From JBFELO01 sp041552055 (GTDB lineage: Bacteria; Acidobacteriota; Thermoanaerobaculia; Thermoanaerobaculales; Sulfomarinibacteraceae), in contig JBFELO010000108.1 in NCBI GenBank assembly GCA_041552055.1, positions 1 to 15,214 on the forward strand: 15,214 nucleotides of DNA, given 5' to 3'. Positions 1 through 6,890 of the stretch are shown here, one piece after another. The notes beneath the pieces were generated by a model. It did not search any database and was not told the origin of the DNA. It saw only the letters and a program-made list of their open reading frames with translations. Numbering within the stretch: position 1 is the stretch's first letter; each line of letters begins with the position of its first letter. Made by a program: the position numbers and the translations under genes.

Positions 1-1543
1 GGCGGGCGATGCGCGTTCGTCCCTCGGCGTCGGCGTACAGGATACGAGCCTGGGTCCCGACCACGAGCCGGTTGGCCTCGGCGTCCCGAATCCACTGCCA
101 GTTGTCGCGATCCTGACCGCGGCGGCCGGGATCGATGCACTCGATGGCGACCGCGTCGGTCTTGTGGAGATCGTCGGGCTCGCCGGACAGGCAGACCCAC
201 CGGAACGGCCCGTAGCCGAAGTCGAAACACATGGGGCCCATGATGTCCTCGACGTAGGAGGGCCAGATGAAACCCTCCGACGTGTCGGTCCCGTTCCTGG
301 TGATCGTCGGCACGCCGGCGTCGAACACGGCCTTCATGAAGGCGTTGCCGTAGTCCCAGAAATGCATGCCGCGGTCGGTGAGCCGCCGGAGGACGTCGAA
401 GTGCCGCCTCAGGCTGCCGTCCACCAGGTCACGGAACCGGTCGCGGTCGGTTCGCAGCAGCTCTCGACCCTGCTCGAAGGTCACGCCCGCGGGCGTGTAG
501 CCGCCGTCGTAGGGCACGTGGCACGAGGTCTGGTCCGACAGCAGTTCGACGCCGACCCCTTGATCATCGATGTACTCCAACAGGTCGACGACGTTGCCGT
601 GGTAGGCCACCGAGAGCGGCTCGCCACGGTCACGCGCGTCGAGCATCCAGCGCACGGCCTCGGCGAGGTCGGAGGTGATCTTCGACACCCAGCCCTGCGC
701 GTGCCGTGTCTCGATCCGCGACGGGTCGACCTCGGCGATGATGCCGGCGCCGCCCGCGATCTCCAGCGCCTTGGGCTGCGCCCCGGACATGCCGCCGAGG
801 CCGGAGGTGACGAAGGTGTGCCCGCGAAGATCCTCGCTCTCCGGTATGCCGAGGTACAGTCGTCCGGCGTTCAACAGGGTGATGTAGGTCCCGTGCACGA
901 TCCCCTGGGGCCCGATGTACATCCACCCACCGGCCGTCATCTGGCCGTAGTTGACGCAGCCGAGAGCCGCGAGCCTGTGGAAGTCCTCCGGTGTGTCGAA
1001 CATGCCGACCATCAGGCCGCTGGTGACGATCGCCCTCGGCGCTTCCGGGGGGGATGGGAACAGCCCTACGGGGTGGCCCGAGCTCACCACAAGCGTCTGG
1101 TTCTCGTCGACGAGCTCGAGGTAGCGTTTGATCAGCAGGTACTGCATCCAGTTCTGGCACACCTGGCCCGACTCGCCGTAGGTGACCAGCTCGTACGGGT
1201 ACAAGGCCACCTCGAAGTCGAGATTGTTGTCGATCATCACCTGCATGGCCCTGCCCTCGGTGGAACGTCCGGAGTACTCGTCGATGGGTCGCCCGTAGAG
1301 GCGGCCTGCAGGGCGGTACCGGTAGCCGTAGATCCTCCCCATGGTCTGCAGCTCCTCGAGGAGCTCCGGCGCGACGACCTCGTGATGCTCGGACGGCACG
1401 TAGCGCAGCGCATTGGCGAGGGCGGTGATCGTGTCGTTGCGCCCGAGGTCGAAGCCGCGGCTGGGGGCGCGGCGAACTCCGGGATCGAACGGCTTGGGCT
1501 CCGGCAGGTCGGTGAGCTCCACGTGAACCGGTTGTGAGGTCAT
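1..1543 (-). CDS. hutU: Urocanate hydratase, long form, N-terminal part (runs off left edge)
   Basis: Converts trans-urocanate to imidazolone propionate, the second step of cytoplasmic histidine degradation, using tightly bound NAD+ as electrophile. Translating the minus strand from ATG 1543-1541 gives 514 uninterrupted codons to the window edge. Family landmarks are GLGGMSGAQP near residues 245-255 (NAD-binding region), FWDYGNAF near 394, GYGPFRWVCLSGEPDDLHKTD near 440-462, and NRLVVGTQARILY close to the edge. The segment around DTSEGFIWPSYVEDIMGP and the VVGTQARILY ending resemble the longer urocanases (about 660-680 aa, as in animals and some bacteria) rather than the roughly 555-aa Pseudomonas type, so about 150 residues should lie beyond the edge. 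A GGAGGT ribosome site at 1548-1553 supports the start. The gene is divergent from feoA. A long plus-strand open frame over the same bases is its shadow. Confidence 0.95.
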   Translation of the reverse strand, partial: MTSQPVHVELTDLPEPKPFDPGVRRAPSRGFDLGRNDTITALANALRYVPSEHHEVVAPELLEELQTMGRIYGYRYRPAGRLYGRPIDEYSGRSTEGRAMQVMIDNNLDFEVALYPYELVTYGESGQVCQNWMQYLLIKRYLELVDENQTLVVSSGHPVGLFPSPPEAPRAIVTSGLMVGMFDTPEDFHRLAALGCVNYGQMTAGGWMYIGPQGIVHGTYITLLNAGRLYLGIPESEDLRGHTFVTSGLGGMSGAQPKALEIAGGAGIIAEVDPSRIETRHAQGWVSKITSDLAEAVRWMLDARDRGEPLSVAYHGNVVDLLEYIDDQGVGVELLSDQTSCHVPYDGGYTPAGVTFEQGRELLRTDRDRFRDLVDGSLRRHFDVLRRLTDRGMHFWDYGNAFMKAVFDAGVPTITRNGTDTSEGFIWPSYVEDIMGPMCFDFGYGPFRWVCLSGEPDDLHKTDAVAIECIDPGRRGQDRDNWQWIRDAEANRLVVGTQARILYADAEGRTRIAR

Positions 1544-1559
1544 GACCACCTCCGTGGGG

Positions 1560-1594
1560 ATTGTAGCTCTGCAGCAATTCACTTCGTGAATTGC
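1560..1594 (-). promoter_or_regulatory. Candidate hutU promoter/operator: -10-like TACAAT plus perfect palindrome
   Basis: On the minus strand TACAAT lies at 1565-1560. Just upstream, where a -35 would fall, is a perfect 9-bp inverted repeat, GCAATTCAC (1574-1582) and GTGAATTGC (1586-1594), with a 3-base gap. A palindrome over the -35 suits an operator or activator site. There is no good -35 hexamer, and a start 7 bases after TACAAT would leave only about 10 bases of leader, ending in the ribosome site. The palindrome could instead be one of the small extragenic hairpins seen elsewhere in the window. Confidence 0.35.
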
Positions 1595-1690
1595 GAAATA
1601 TGATTCCAGGTCATGCGGTTCGCAAAGCGAAACGGAGGGATACGCCGCAATCTGGCGCGCGGGCGCACGCTATATCCCGAGGTCTTTCGA

Positions 1691-1713
1691 CCCTCGTCAC
1701 CAAGCCCTCGCGA
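1691..1713. repeat. Dispersed repeat, copy 1
   Basis: These 23 bases match 5546-5568 with two differences (core CTCGTSACSAAGCCCTCG). In both places MATCTGGCGCG stands a few dozen bases upstream (about 1653-1663 here, about 5504-5514 there), so the shared unit is longer than the core. Confidence 0.6.
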
Positions 1714-1933
1714 GGAAAACCGGCGAGGAATGCGGGCTGGCTTTGCGCTCGTCGTTCCGGGAGGGCTGGGAAACGATCGTCGAGCATCGGGAGAGGGAGG
1801 GGGAATTCGGAATCCCGGCTTTCGAATTTCTTAGGACGGATTCTCATCTACCCTCGCAATTCTGAAAGAACGACCGTTCGGTGAAGGTCTGCACAGAGAG
1901 CGCGAGAAACGCAGATATTATTCTCTTGATTGA

Positions 1934-1952
1934 GGTTAGCAATCAGGTTGAC
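1934..1952 (+). promoter_or_regulatory. Possible metal-regulator half-sites upstream of feoA
   Basis: GGTTAGC at 1934-1940 and GGTTGAC at 1946-1952 form a direct repeat with 12-bp spacing in the AT-richer feoA leader. AGGTTAGC resembles one half of the DtxR/IdeR-type consensus (TTAGGTTAGSCTAACCTAA), but no inverted partner is present, so an iron-dependent operator is only a guess. TTGATT at 1926-1931 and TTGACT at 1948-1953 could each serve as a -35, without a convincing -10. Confidence 0.22.
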
Positions 1953-1990
1953 TTTGAGTTAAGATCGCAATTCGGAGGGCTCGTGGACCG

Positions 1991-2275
1991 ATGATGATGG
2001 CTCTCGATGCAGTCGATGTTCGAAAGCAGGTCCGAGTTGTCGCGATCGAAGGCGGCCAGAATGTGCGCTCCCACCTTGCCCTGCTCGGCATCCACATCGG
2101 AGACTGGCTGAAAGTGGTTGAACGGGCTCCGTTCCGGGGTCCGGTTCTGGTCGAGATCAACGGCAGCCGCGTCGCCATCGGCCGCGGGGTTGCAGCCAAG
2201 CTGATCGTGGATATCGACGGCACCCTTCAGAGCCTGATCGGCCCGACGTCGCCGCCCGGGGCGACGCCGACATGA
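1991..2275 (+). CDS. feoA: FeoA-domain protein, ferrous iron transport accessory
   Basis: This 94-residue protein has the small SH3-like FeoA fold pattern. The core runs through VRVVAIEGGQNVRSHLALLGIHIGDWLKVVERAPFRGPVLVEINGSRVAIGRGVAAKLIVD, in which the L-x-x-LGIxxGDxxxV stretch, the G-P hairpin and the final RGVAAKL strand match the family. FeoA is a cytosolic partner thought to support FeoB activity. Its TGA (2273-2275) overlaps the feoB ATG (2272-2274), so the two are probably translationally coupled. GGAGGG at 1974-1979 precedes three consecutive in-frame ATGs (1991, 1994, 1997); I use the first, 11 bases from the ribosome site, but either of the others is possible. The C-terminal tail (PTSPPGATPT) looks disordered. 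Confidence 0.92.
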   Translation: MMMALDAVDVRKQVRVVAIEGGQNVRSHLALLGIHIGDWLKVVERAPFRGPVLVEINGSRVAIGRGVAAKLIVDIDGTLQSLIGPTSPPGATPT

Positions 2276-4191
2276 GGTTCGTGCTCGCAGGTCAACCAAA
2301 CTCTGGCAAAAGCACCATCTTCAACGCCGTCGCAGGGTACCGATCCGCGACGGCGAACTTCCCCGGATCGTCGGTGTCGTACACGATGAGTCGCGCGCTG
2401 ATCCACGGCCGCGAGGTCGAGATCGTGGATCTCCCCGGGATCTACTCGCTCACCTCCACGGCCGAGATCGCCGGCGAGGCGGAGCGGTACCTGCTGGATG
2501 GGGATTACGACCTGATCATCGACGTCATCGACGCCAGCCGGCTCGGTCGATCCCTGGAGCTCACGCTGCAGCTGCTCGGGCTCCGACGTCCGATGGTGGT
2601 GGCGCTCAACCAGATGGACGAGGCCGAGCGCCGGGGAGTCGAGATCAACCTCGAAGAGCTCGAGCGTCGACTCGGGGTGCCCGTGGTGGCGACCATCGGT
2701 CGGCGCGGTCAGGGCCTCAAGGAGCTGTTCCGCAAGGCGCTGCAGACCGTGCACGTGGGACAGCCCGCGGGTCCGCTGTGCCTCGACCGCGAGGTCGAGG
2801 ACGCGGTGGAGGCCGTGGTCGGGATCCTCGAGGACAAGGGGGTGAAGCCCGGGACGCCGCTGCGCTTCGCGGCCGGCAAGCTGCTCGAGCGTGATCCTCA
2901 CTTCGAGGAGAAGATCTACGGCTGGTACCCGAGCCTCGCGGACCGGGTCGATTCAGTAGTCGACGACCTCGAGAAGGCCCACGGCTGGACGTCGGACCAG
3001 GTCGTGTCCGGGGGCCGCCACGCGGTGGCCCACGCGCTGGAAGAGGAGGTGGCGACGCTCCAACGGCCGAGCGTCGGATGGCGGGAGTGGGTCGACCGGT
3101 TCCTGCTCCATCCCTGGACCGGCGGGCCGCTGATGGTGCTGATCCTGGGCGGCCTGTTCTGGATGGTGTTCGGAGTCGGCCAGCGCCTGGAGGCACCGCT
3201 GGTCGCGCTGTTCGAGAGGATCAGCACCGGGCTGGCGTCGGCGCTGCCGCCGGACAGCCTGGCCGGCACCGTGGCCAACGGCGTGATGATGGGTCTCGCC
3301 GGAGGTGTCGCCATCGTGTTGCCGTACCTGGTGCCGTTCCTGATCGGGCTGGCGATCCTCGAGGACACCGGCTATCTCCCCCGGATGGCGTACATTCTCG
3401 ACAACTTCATGCACCGGATCGGGCTGCACGGCAAATCGGTGTTACCACTCGTGCTCGGATACGGCTGCTCGGTTCCGGCAATCATGTCCACGAGGATCCT
3501 CGAGTCCAAACGGGATCGCCGCATCACTGCGGCGTTGGCCTCGTTCATCCCGTGCTCGGCCCGCACCGTCGTGATCTTCGGGCTGGTCGCGGCGTACATG
3601 GGTCCGTGGTGGGCGATGGGTATCTACCTGCTGAACATCGTGGTCGTGGTGGTTCTGGGTACCGTCTTCGGGCGGCGAATGAAGGGTAGCTCTCCGGGGT
3701 TGATCCTCGAGATCCCCGAGTTGAGCGTGCCGAGCGTCAAGACGCTGCTCGCCAAGACGTGGCTCACGTTGCGGGAATTCGTCACCATCGCCTGGCCGCT
3801 CCTGATCGCCTCGTCGGTGGTGCTCGGGTTGCTCGAGTGGGCACGAGCGGATGGCACCATCAACGCGATGCTGTCGCCCGTGACGGTGTGGATGCTTGGG
3901 CTGCCGACCGCGGTCGGCATGACGCTGGTGTTCGGGGTGCTTCGCAAGGAGCTCACCATGGTGATGTTGGTGCAGGCTCTCGGGACAACGCACATCGACA
4001 CCATGATGACAACCGCCCAGCTGCTCACCTTCACCCTGTTCGTCGTGTTCTACCTGCCGTGCGTGGCCACGGTTGCGGTCCTGGGCCGCGAGATGGGGTG
4101 GCGCGACACCGCGTGGATTGCCGGCCTGACGATCGCGGTCGCCACCGTCGTTGCGCTGGCCGGCCGCATCGGGTTCGCGATTCTTGCGTGA
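2272..4191 (+). CDS. feoB: Ferrous iron transporter FeoB (GTPase plus membrane domain)
   Basis: Inner-membrane Fe(II) importer of 639 aa, shorter than the roughly 770-aa E. coli protein. The N-terminal G domain has G1 GQPNSGKST (residues 7-15), G3 DLPG (53-56), G4 NQMD (113-116) and a G5-like ATIGRRGQG (140-148). A helical linker follows to about residue 265, then a membrane domain with many hydrophobic segments. The two Gate-type repeats carry the expected GYGCSVPA (396-403, Cys399) and FIPCSAR (425-431, Cys428), and RKEL (558-561) with PC near 596-597. G1 reads GKS, and ANFPGSS replaces the more usual GNWPG in the switch I area. The ATGA overlap with feoA indicates an operon. No feoC follows, and the next gene is convergent. 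Confidence 0.96.
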   Translation: MRFVLAGQPNSGKSTIFNAVAGYRSATANFPGSSVSYTMSRALIHGREVEIVDLPGIYSLTSTAEIAGEAERYLLDGDYDLIIDVIDASRLGRSLELTLQLLGLRRPMVVALNQMDEAERRGVEINLEELERRLGVPVVATIGRRGQGLKELFRKALQTVHVGQPAGPLCLDREVEDAVEAVVGILEDKGVKPGTPLRFAAGKLLERDPHFEEKIYGWYPSLADRVDSVVDDLEKAHGWTSDQVVSGGRHAVAHALEEEVATLQRPSVGWREWVDRFLLHPWTGGPLMVLILGGLFWMVFGVGQRLEAPLVALFERISTGLASALPPDSLAGTVANGVMMGLAGGVAIVLPYLVPFLIGLAILEDTGYLPRMAYILDNFMHRIGLHGKSVLPLVLGYGCSVPAIMSTRILESKRDRRITAALASFIPCSARTVVIFGLVAAYMGPWWAMGIYLLNIVVVVVLGTVFGRRMKGSSPGLILEIPELSVPSVKTLLAKTWLTLREFVTIAWPLLIASSVVLGLLEWARADGTINAMLSPVTVWMLGLPTAVGMTLVFGVLRKELTMVMLVQALGTTHIDTMMTTAQLLTFTLFVVFYLPCVATVAVLGREMGWRDTAWIAGLTIAVATVVALAGRIGFAILA

Positions 4192-4238
4192 TTGACGAGT
4201 CCGGGCCCTGCCCGGCCGTGTGACCCAGGGGAGTGCAC

Positions 4239-4317
4239 GTTTCCGTATCCGTATACGTCTCCGTGCCCGGCCTTCCACTCTGAAATCACGCGACGATCCG
4301 GATACGGATACGGAAAC
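4239..4317. repeat. 16-bp inverted repeat of TCCGTA units between convergent genes
   Basis: GTTTCCGTATCCGTAT (4239-4254) is exactly complementary to ATACGGATACGGAAAC (4302-4317), with 47 bases between. Each arm contains two TCCGTA hexamers. The position between the 3' ends of feoB and queC would suit a bidirectional terminator or RNA-end stabiliser, but there is no T-run and the loop is long. It may instead be part of a dispersed repeat family. Confidence 0.65.
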
Positions 4318-4335
4318 AAAGACGGGGATGCGGAG

Positions 4336-5031
4336 TCAGTCCTCTGTGACGTACCGCGTGGGGTCGGCCACGCCCGCATCTGCGAAGCCGCGACGGCGCA
4401 GTTCGCACGAGTCGCAGCGGCCGCAGGCGAGCCCTTTGACGGTCGGGTCGTAACACGAGTGGGTCAGCGAGTAGTCGAGACCGAGTTCGGAGCCGCGTCG
4501 TATGATCTCGGCCTTGGTGAGGTGGAGCAGCGGAGCGTGGATCTGGAAGCGGACGCCGCGCTCCGCACCGGCCACCGTGGCAACCCCGGCGAGCACCTCG
4601 AAGGCGCGGAGAAACTCCGGTCGACAGTCCGGATAGCCCGAGTAGTCGACGGCGTTTGCGCCGATGAAGAGATCCTGCGCGTTGCTGACCTCGGCGAGGC
4701 CGAGCAGCAGTGCCAGGAATACCGTGTTTCTGGCCGGCACGTAGGTCGGGGGGATTTCGCCGTCGGTCAGGGCCCGATCCTTGGGGACGTCGATGTCGTC
4801 GGTCAGCGCCGAGCCGCCGATCGCCCGGAGGTCGAGTGCCAACACCCGGTGGGAGGCCGCGCCGAGTTCCTCCGCCACCCTGCACGCCGCGTCCAGCTCG
4901 ATCCGATGGCGCTGGCCGTAGTCGACCGTGAGGCAGTGGCACTGGTACCCCTCCGCCAGCGCGATGGCGAGCACGGTGGCGGAGTCGAGCCCACCCGAGA
5001 GCAGCACGGCTGCGGGGCGTGGGTTCTCCAT
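4336..5031 (-). CDS. queC: 7-cyano-7-deazaguanine synthase QueC
   Basis: ATP-dependent conversion of 7-carboxy-7-deazaguanine to preQ0 with ammonia, in the cytosolic pathway to queuosine. The 231-aa product from ATG 5031-5029 has the family's usual length. It carries the PP-loop SGGLDS (12-17), VDYGQRH (36-42), VPARNTVFLA (98-107), GANAVDYSGYPDCRPEF (124-140), and the zinc cysteines 193, 203, 206 and 209 in HSC...ACGRCDSC. The frame stays open upstream to 5220, but those 63 residues are arginine-rich with no similarity to QueC. The nearest ribosome-site-like GGAGAGAG (5049-5056) is 17 bases from this ATG and better placed for an out-of-frame ATG at 5041, so initiation is imperfectly explained. 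No queD, queE or queF is visible here. The gene converges on feoB. Confidence 0.94.
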   Translation of the reverse strand: MENPRPAAVLLSGGLDSATVLAIALAEGYQCHCLTVDYGQRHRIELDAACRVAEELGAASHRVLALDLRAIGGSALTDDIDVPKDRALTDGEIPPTYVPARNTVFLALLLGLAEVSNAQDLFIGANAVDYSGYPDCRPEFLRAFEVLAGVATVAGAERGVRFQIHAPLLHLTKAEIIRRGSELGLDYSLTHSCYDPTVKGLACGRCDSCELRRRGFADAGVADPTRYVTED

Positions 5032-5093
5032 CGCACACCATTGTGAATCTCTCTCCGCGAAAAGCAAATCCGGCTTCTGCGTCTGATCCCAGC

Positions 5094-5115
5094 GCTCGCG
5101 ACTGACGTCGCGAGC
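5094..5115. repeat. Perfect small hairpin
   Basis: GCTCGCGAC (5094-5102), loop TGAC, GTCGCGAGC (5107-5115): a perfect 9-bp stem. It lies 63 bases upstream of the queC start, so it could act in the queC leader or be an extragenic palindrome. Confidence 0.55.
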
Positions 5116-5179
5116 ACGGTGCGTCGCATCGAGCCTCTCCAAACGCACGCGTTCGTTGAGGTCCGATGCTCCGCACCTC

Positions 5180-5196
5180 GCCCGCCTCCGGCGGGC
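5180..5196. repeat. Perfect small hairpin
   Basis: GCCCGCC (5180-5186), loop TCC, GGCGGGC (5190-5196): a perfect 7-bp stem with a triloop. No T-run follows on either strand. Confidence 0.5.
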
Positions 5197-5411
5197 CGCA
5201 GGGCTGCGGCAGGGCCGCACCCGGCCCCCACCACCCTTGTGTTTTTATCGCGCCAAGCGACCCTCTCGCCGCGTGTTCGCCCTCGTCATCGTCGCCATGA
5301 TCACGAGATCGATGGCTCCTCGCCTCGGGCTCACACTGCACCGAGAGGTACACCTTTGGCGCGATCCGCTTCGCGGGGTCGGCGCAGTCGAAGGCGAGAT
5401 GCATTCGGCTG

Positions 5412-5432
5412 CAGCGCCTGTGGCGCTGCACG
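5412..5432. repeat. Perfect small hairpin
   Basis: TGCAGCGCC (5412-5420), loop TGT, GGCGCTGCA (5424-5432): a perfect 9-bp stem with a triloop, the same geometry as the palindrome upstream of hutU. Confidence 0.55.
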
Positions 5433-5545
5433 GGCTCAGCCTGCCGGCTTCGGCCTGCCTCGAGGTCGCATCCGGGCTCCTACTGCGGCCCGCGATGGAC
5501 CGCCATCTGGCGCGATGAAGCGCTCAATCTGGCAGCCCCTCGCGG

Positions 5546-5568
5546 CCCTCGTGACGAAGCCCTCGCGA
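5546..5568. repeat. Dispersed repeat, copy 2
   Basis: Matches 1691-1713 with two differences over 23 bases, in the same orientation, with the same MATCTGGCGCG word upstream. A GGATTCTC word also occurs downstream of both copies. Confidence 0.6.
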
Positions 5569-5716
5569 CCTCTCGGCCGCAGGCCGTGGAATCTGGGACC
5601 AACGATCTCAGCGGCTGGGCGGCAGGGCAAAACATCGAGGCGGCGCTCTTGGATAGAGGGATTCTCCGACTCGCCGCTCCAGGGGCGGCTCGCTCAGGAT
5701 GACAGCGAGTTACCGT

Positions 5717-5747
5717 GGGCGGGTAGGGGATCTGTGTGATCTGTGGG
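5717..5747 (-). repeat. Mosaic-repeat module (GATCACACAGATCCCC type), copy A
   Basis: Read on the minus strand this is CCCACAGATCACACAGATCC followed by CCTACCCGCCC. The same module occurs at 11371-11401, 11523-11554 (minus) and 14889-14920 with small changes. It lies between queC and nagZ. Confidence 0.65.
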
Positions 5748-5855
5748 CTCCTGGGCGGGCGGTGGCCCGAGCCCCGAGTCCCTGTCCTCGAGCCCCTTGT
5801 TCAGGACTGCCCGGCGCTTCTTGTGGAGTGACCCGCACGCTCCGACTCTCGTTAA

Positions 5856-6890
5856 TCACGCACCTGCCAGGCGACGAGCTCTCTCCCAGAGCTGGGCGAC
5901 GGTGGTGTCGTCCGGCGCCGGGATCGCGGCAGCGTTGCGACACAGATCGCGCTGCAACGTGCCCAGGCGCGCCGCCAGCTCGTGAACGCGGGATTCAAAG
6001 GCTGGGTCAGTCGTGGCGGTCGCTGCGAGGTGGTCGGCGATCTCTTCGAGGCGGTCGAACGCCTTGCAGACCAATGCGCCGTGATTGTGGGCGCGAAAGG
6101 CGTCCACCACGAGGTCGGGAAGATCGCCGCAAGCAGCGAGGGCGCCCATTTCAAGATCGTCACTCAGCACGATCGGTGAGCCGGGAAGACTCGCGGCACG
6201 GTCGACCACGGCACGGGACAGTGTGGCGGGCCGGTCGGGGTCGCCGAGTGCGGGCACGATCACGTGGGCCACCATCACGACAGGGATCTTGTGCGCCAGC
6301 CGCTCGAACACCTCGAGGTGCGGTTCCAGCGGCTCGTCGGCTGCGAGGACGGGCAGCTCGAGGTGGGTGTCCTCGATCACGGGACCCAGACCGGGGAAGT
6401 GCTTGAGGCAACCGCTCACGCCCCACTCTGCCAGACCTTCGTTGAACACGAGGGCGAGGGTCGCCACCCGCTCGGGGTCGCCGGCCAGGCAGCGGCCATC
6501 GCGGCTCATGGCGGTGTCGGACCGTTCGAGGTCGACCACGGGGGCGAGGTCGAGCTGGATGCCCAATCGTCGACACGCGGCCCCCGCCGCCTCACCGAGC
6601 GCGCGTACCGCCTTGCGTCCTGACGCGGCCGCAGCCGCGGGTGACGGGAGATCGCCCCACACGCCGCTCAGGCGGTTGACGGCGCCTCCCTCCAGATCCA
6701 CGGCGACGAACGGTTGAGGATCGACCACTTCGAGTTGTTGCGCCAGGGCACGCACCTGGTCGGAGGTCTCGACGTTGCGCGCGAACAGAATCACACCCGC
6801 CGGTCGGATCCGCTGCAACACGGTTCGTTCGGTGTCCGAGAGCGAGGTTCCCGGAATTCCGACGACGAGCGGAAGGCAGTCAGCCCTCAC
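5856..6890 (-). CDS. nagZ: Glycoside hydrolase family 3, NagZ-like beta-N-acetylhexosaminidase
   Basis: Predicted to remove N-acetylglucosamine from peptidoglycan muropeptides during cytoplasmic wall recycling. The 344-aa single-domain length fits NagZ, and no signal peptide is visible. Landmarks are GVILFARN (32-39), VDLEGG-x-VNRL (64-74), LAPVVD (115-120), KHFPG (163-167), the catalytic DTH (174-176) and the nucleophile motif SDDLEMGA (243-250). Two usual residues differ: KHFPGHG reads KHFPGLG, and EGGRVQR reads EGGAVNR. The GTG start at 6890 lies inside mutS, 11 bp before the end of the mutS stop codon, so translation is probably coupled. A family GH3 enzyme with another amino-sugar substrate is possible given the substitutions. 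Confidence 0.88.
   Translation of the reverse strand: MRADCLPLVVGIPGTSLSDTERTVLQRIRPAGVILFARNVETSDQVRALAQQLEVVDPQPFVAVDLEGGAVNRLSGVWGDLPSPAAAAASGRKAVRALGEAAGAACRRLGIQLDLAPVVDLERSDTAMSRDGRCLAGDPERVATLALVFNEGLAEWGVSGCLKHFPGLGPVIEDTHLELPVLAADEPLEPHLEVFERLAHKIPVVMVAHVIVPALGDPDRPATLSRAVVDRAASLPGSPIVLSDDLEMGALAACGDLPDLVVDAFRAHNHGALVCKAFDRLEEIADHLAATATTDPAFESRVHELAARLGTLQRDLCRNAAAIPAPDDTTVAQLWERARRLAGA

Larger units (their letters stand above)
1544..1990. other. Divergent hutU/feoA intergenic region, no gene
   Basis: I see no credible gene in these 447 bases; the short open frames have no family signature or good ribosome site. The gap holds a perfect palindrome at 1574-1594 next to hutU, one copy of a dispersed repeat at 1691-1713, the 10-bp palindrome CCTCGCGAGG at 1706-1715, and an AT-richer stretch (about 1840-1970) that should contain the feo promoter. 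Confidence 0.7.
5032..5855. other. Long noncoding stretch between nagZ and queC, rich in hairpins and repeats
   Basis: About 820 bases upstream of queC and downstream of nagZ with no recognisable protein; the open frames are arginine- or proline-rich and lack motifs. Contents: perfect hairpins at 5094-5115, 5180-5196 and 5412-5432; dispersed repeat copy 2 at 5546-5568; a small CGGCC-GCA-GGCCG hairpin just after it; a mosaic-repeat module at 5717-5747; and two CGAGCCCC words (5768-5775, 5789-5796). The queC promoter should lie at the left end, but I could not pick it out. Confidence 0.65.

Noticed and set aside
164..1537. 457-codon open frame on the plus strand
   Set aside because: It is antisense to hutU, which has clear family motifs on the other strand; the plus product is low-complexity with no recognisable domain.
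3442..4278. 278-codon minus-strand frame across feoB
   Set aside because: Antisense shadow of the FeoB membrane domain; charged, low-complexity product with no motif.
5032..5220. 63-residue N-terminal extension of QueC
   Set aside because: Arginine-rich, without similarity to QueC, and would exceed the family's usual length; the PP-loop motif is correctly placed from ATG 5031.
4286..5431. 381-codon minus-strand frame overlapping queC
   Set aside because: It is out of frame with the QueC motifs and reads as arginine- and proline-rich shadow sequence across queC and the gap.
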